From the NCBI GenBank assembly GCA_016934535.1, contig JAFGSQ010000028.1, forward strand, positions 1-14,786: DNA of 14,786 nt. Direction: 5' to 3'. The stretch's first letter is position 1; every line of letters starts with the position of its first letter. This document shows positions 14,719 to 14,786 of the stretch, in pieces. The position numbers and the translations under genes were made by a program. The notes beneath the pieces were generated by a model. That model had not been told where the DNA came from, ran no database searches, and saw only the letters and a program-made list of their open reading frames with translations. The DNA is from a candidate division WOR-3 bacterium. GTDB lineage: Bacteria > SDB-A.

Positions 14719-14786
14719 ATGGCGAAAGAGAAGTTTGAGAGGAAGAAGCCTCATTTAAATATAGGCACGATAGGCCATGTAGATCA
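14719..14786 (+). CDS. tuf: Elongation factor Tu, N-terminal start (second tuf copy, partial)
   Basis: The first 22 codons are visible: [20 protein letters not shown] then VD, the standard EF-Tu N terminus just before the P-loop (usually HGKTT), where the window ends. The start is preceded by AAGGAG (14707-14712), a strong ribosome site. It corresponds to the tufA position downstream of fusA. The visible part does not overlap the visible part of the first tuf, so identity of the two copies cannot be tested here. Its own promoter region probably lies in the 219-nt gap upstream. Confidence 0.95.
   Translation, partial: MAKEKFERKKPHLNIGTIGHVD

Overview
The window is a core bacterial translation and transcription gene cluster with every gene on the + strand. 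In order it holds: end of a first tuf (EF-Tu), rpmG, tRNA-Trp, secE, nusG, rplK, rplA, rplJ, rplL, rpoB, rpoC, rpsL, rpsG, an EF-G family gene in the fusA position, and the start of a second tuf. It is the ancestral fusion of the beta operon (secE to rpoC) with the str operon (rpsL to tuf), bracketed by two tuf copies in direct orientation. I see no mobile element, CRISPR array, prophage or foreign-looking insertion.

Organism: a bacterium with strong Shine-Dalgarno sites, tRNA genes without encoded CCA, and heavy use of AGA/AGG (Arg) and ATA (Ile) codons even in ribosomal protein genes. RpoB has VHHSHYGR after the rifampicin region. RpoC carries a PQKKITGQKGEII-type insertion after the bridge helix and a long insertion in the trigger loop. 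These resemble FCB-group, spirochaete and candidate-phylum (for example WOR-3-like) polymerases more than Gram-positive ones. I cannot place it more precisely from the sequence alone.

Layout: 1-3310 is a tightly packed run (most gaps 1-30 nt) giving EF-Tu, L33, tRNA-Trp, the SecE translocon subunit, NusG, and the L11/L1/L10/L12 stalk proteins. The tRNA begins 1 nt after the rpmG stop codon, so tRNA processing probably also cuts the messenger. A 130-nt gap with a strong hairpin (3361-3397) separates the stalk genes from rpoB-rpoC (3441-11430), both of which appear to use TTG starts behind GGAGG sites. rpsL and rpsG follow closely. A textbook intrinsic terminator (12362-12404) then ends the ribosomal protein part, and the EF-G gene starts 25 nt later with no Shine-Dalgarno site. 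A 219-nt AT-rich spacer with promoter-like elements and two inverted repeats precedes the second tuf.

The most interesting point is that the EF-G in the fusA position looks like the EF-G2 (mtEFG2/spdEFG2) recycling-type factor, not the usual translocase. It has a short N terminus, a divergent domain IV lacking the GGxGQYG motif and the tip histidine, and a VLEPLMNLE segment as I recall from mitochondrial EF-G2. The split from the str operon by a terminator, plus the missing Shine-Dalgarno site, fits a lower-dose role. The rest is ordinary core machinery and I do not claim a new system.
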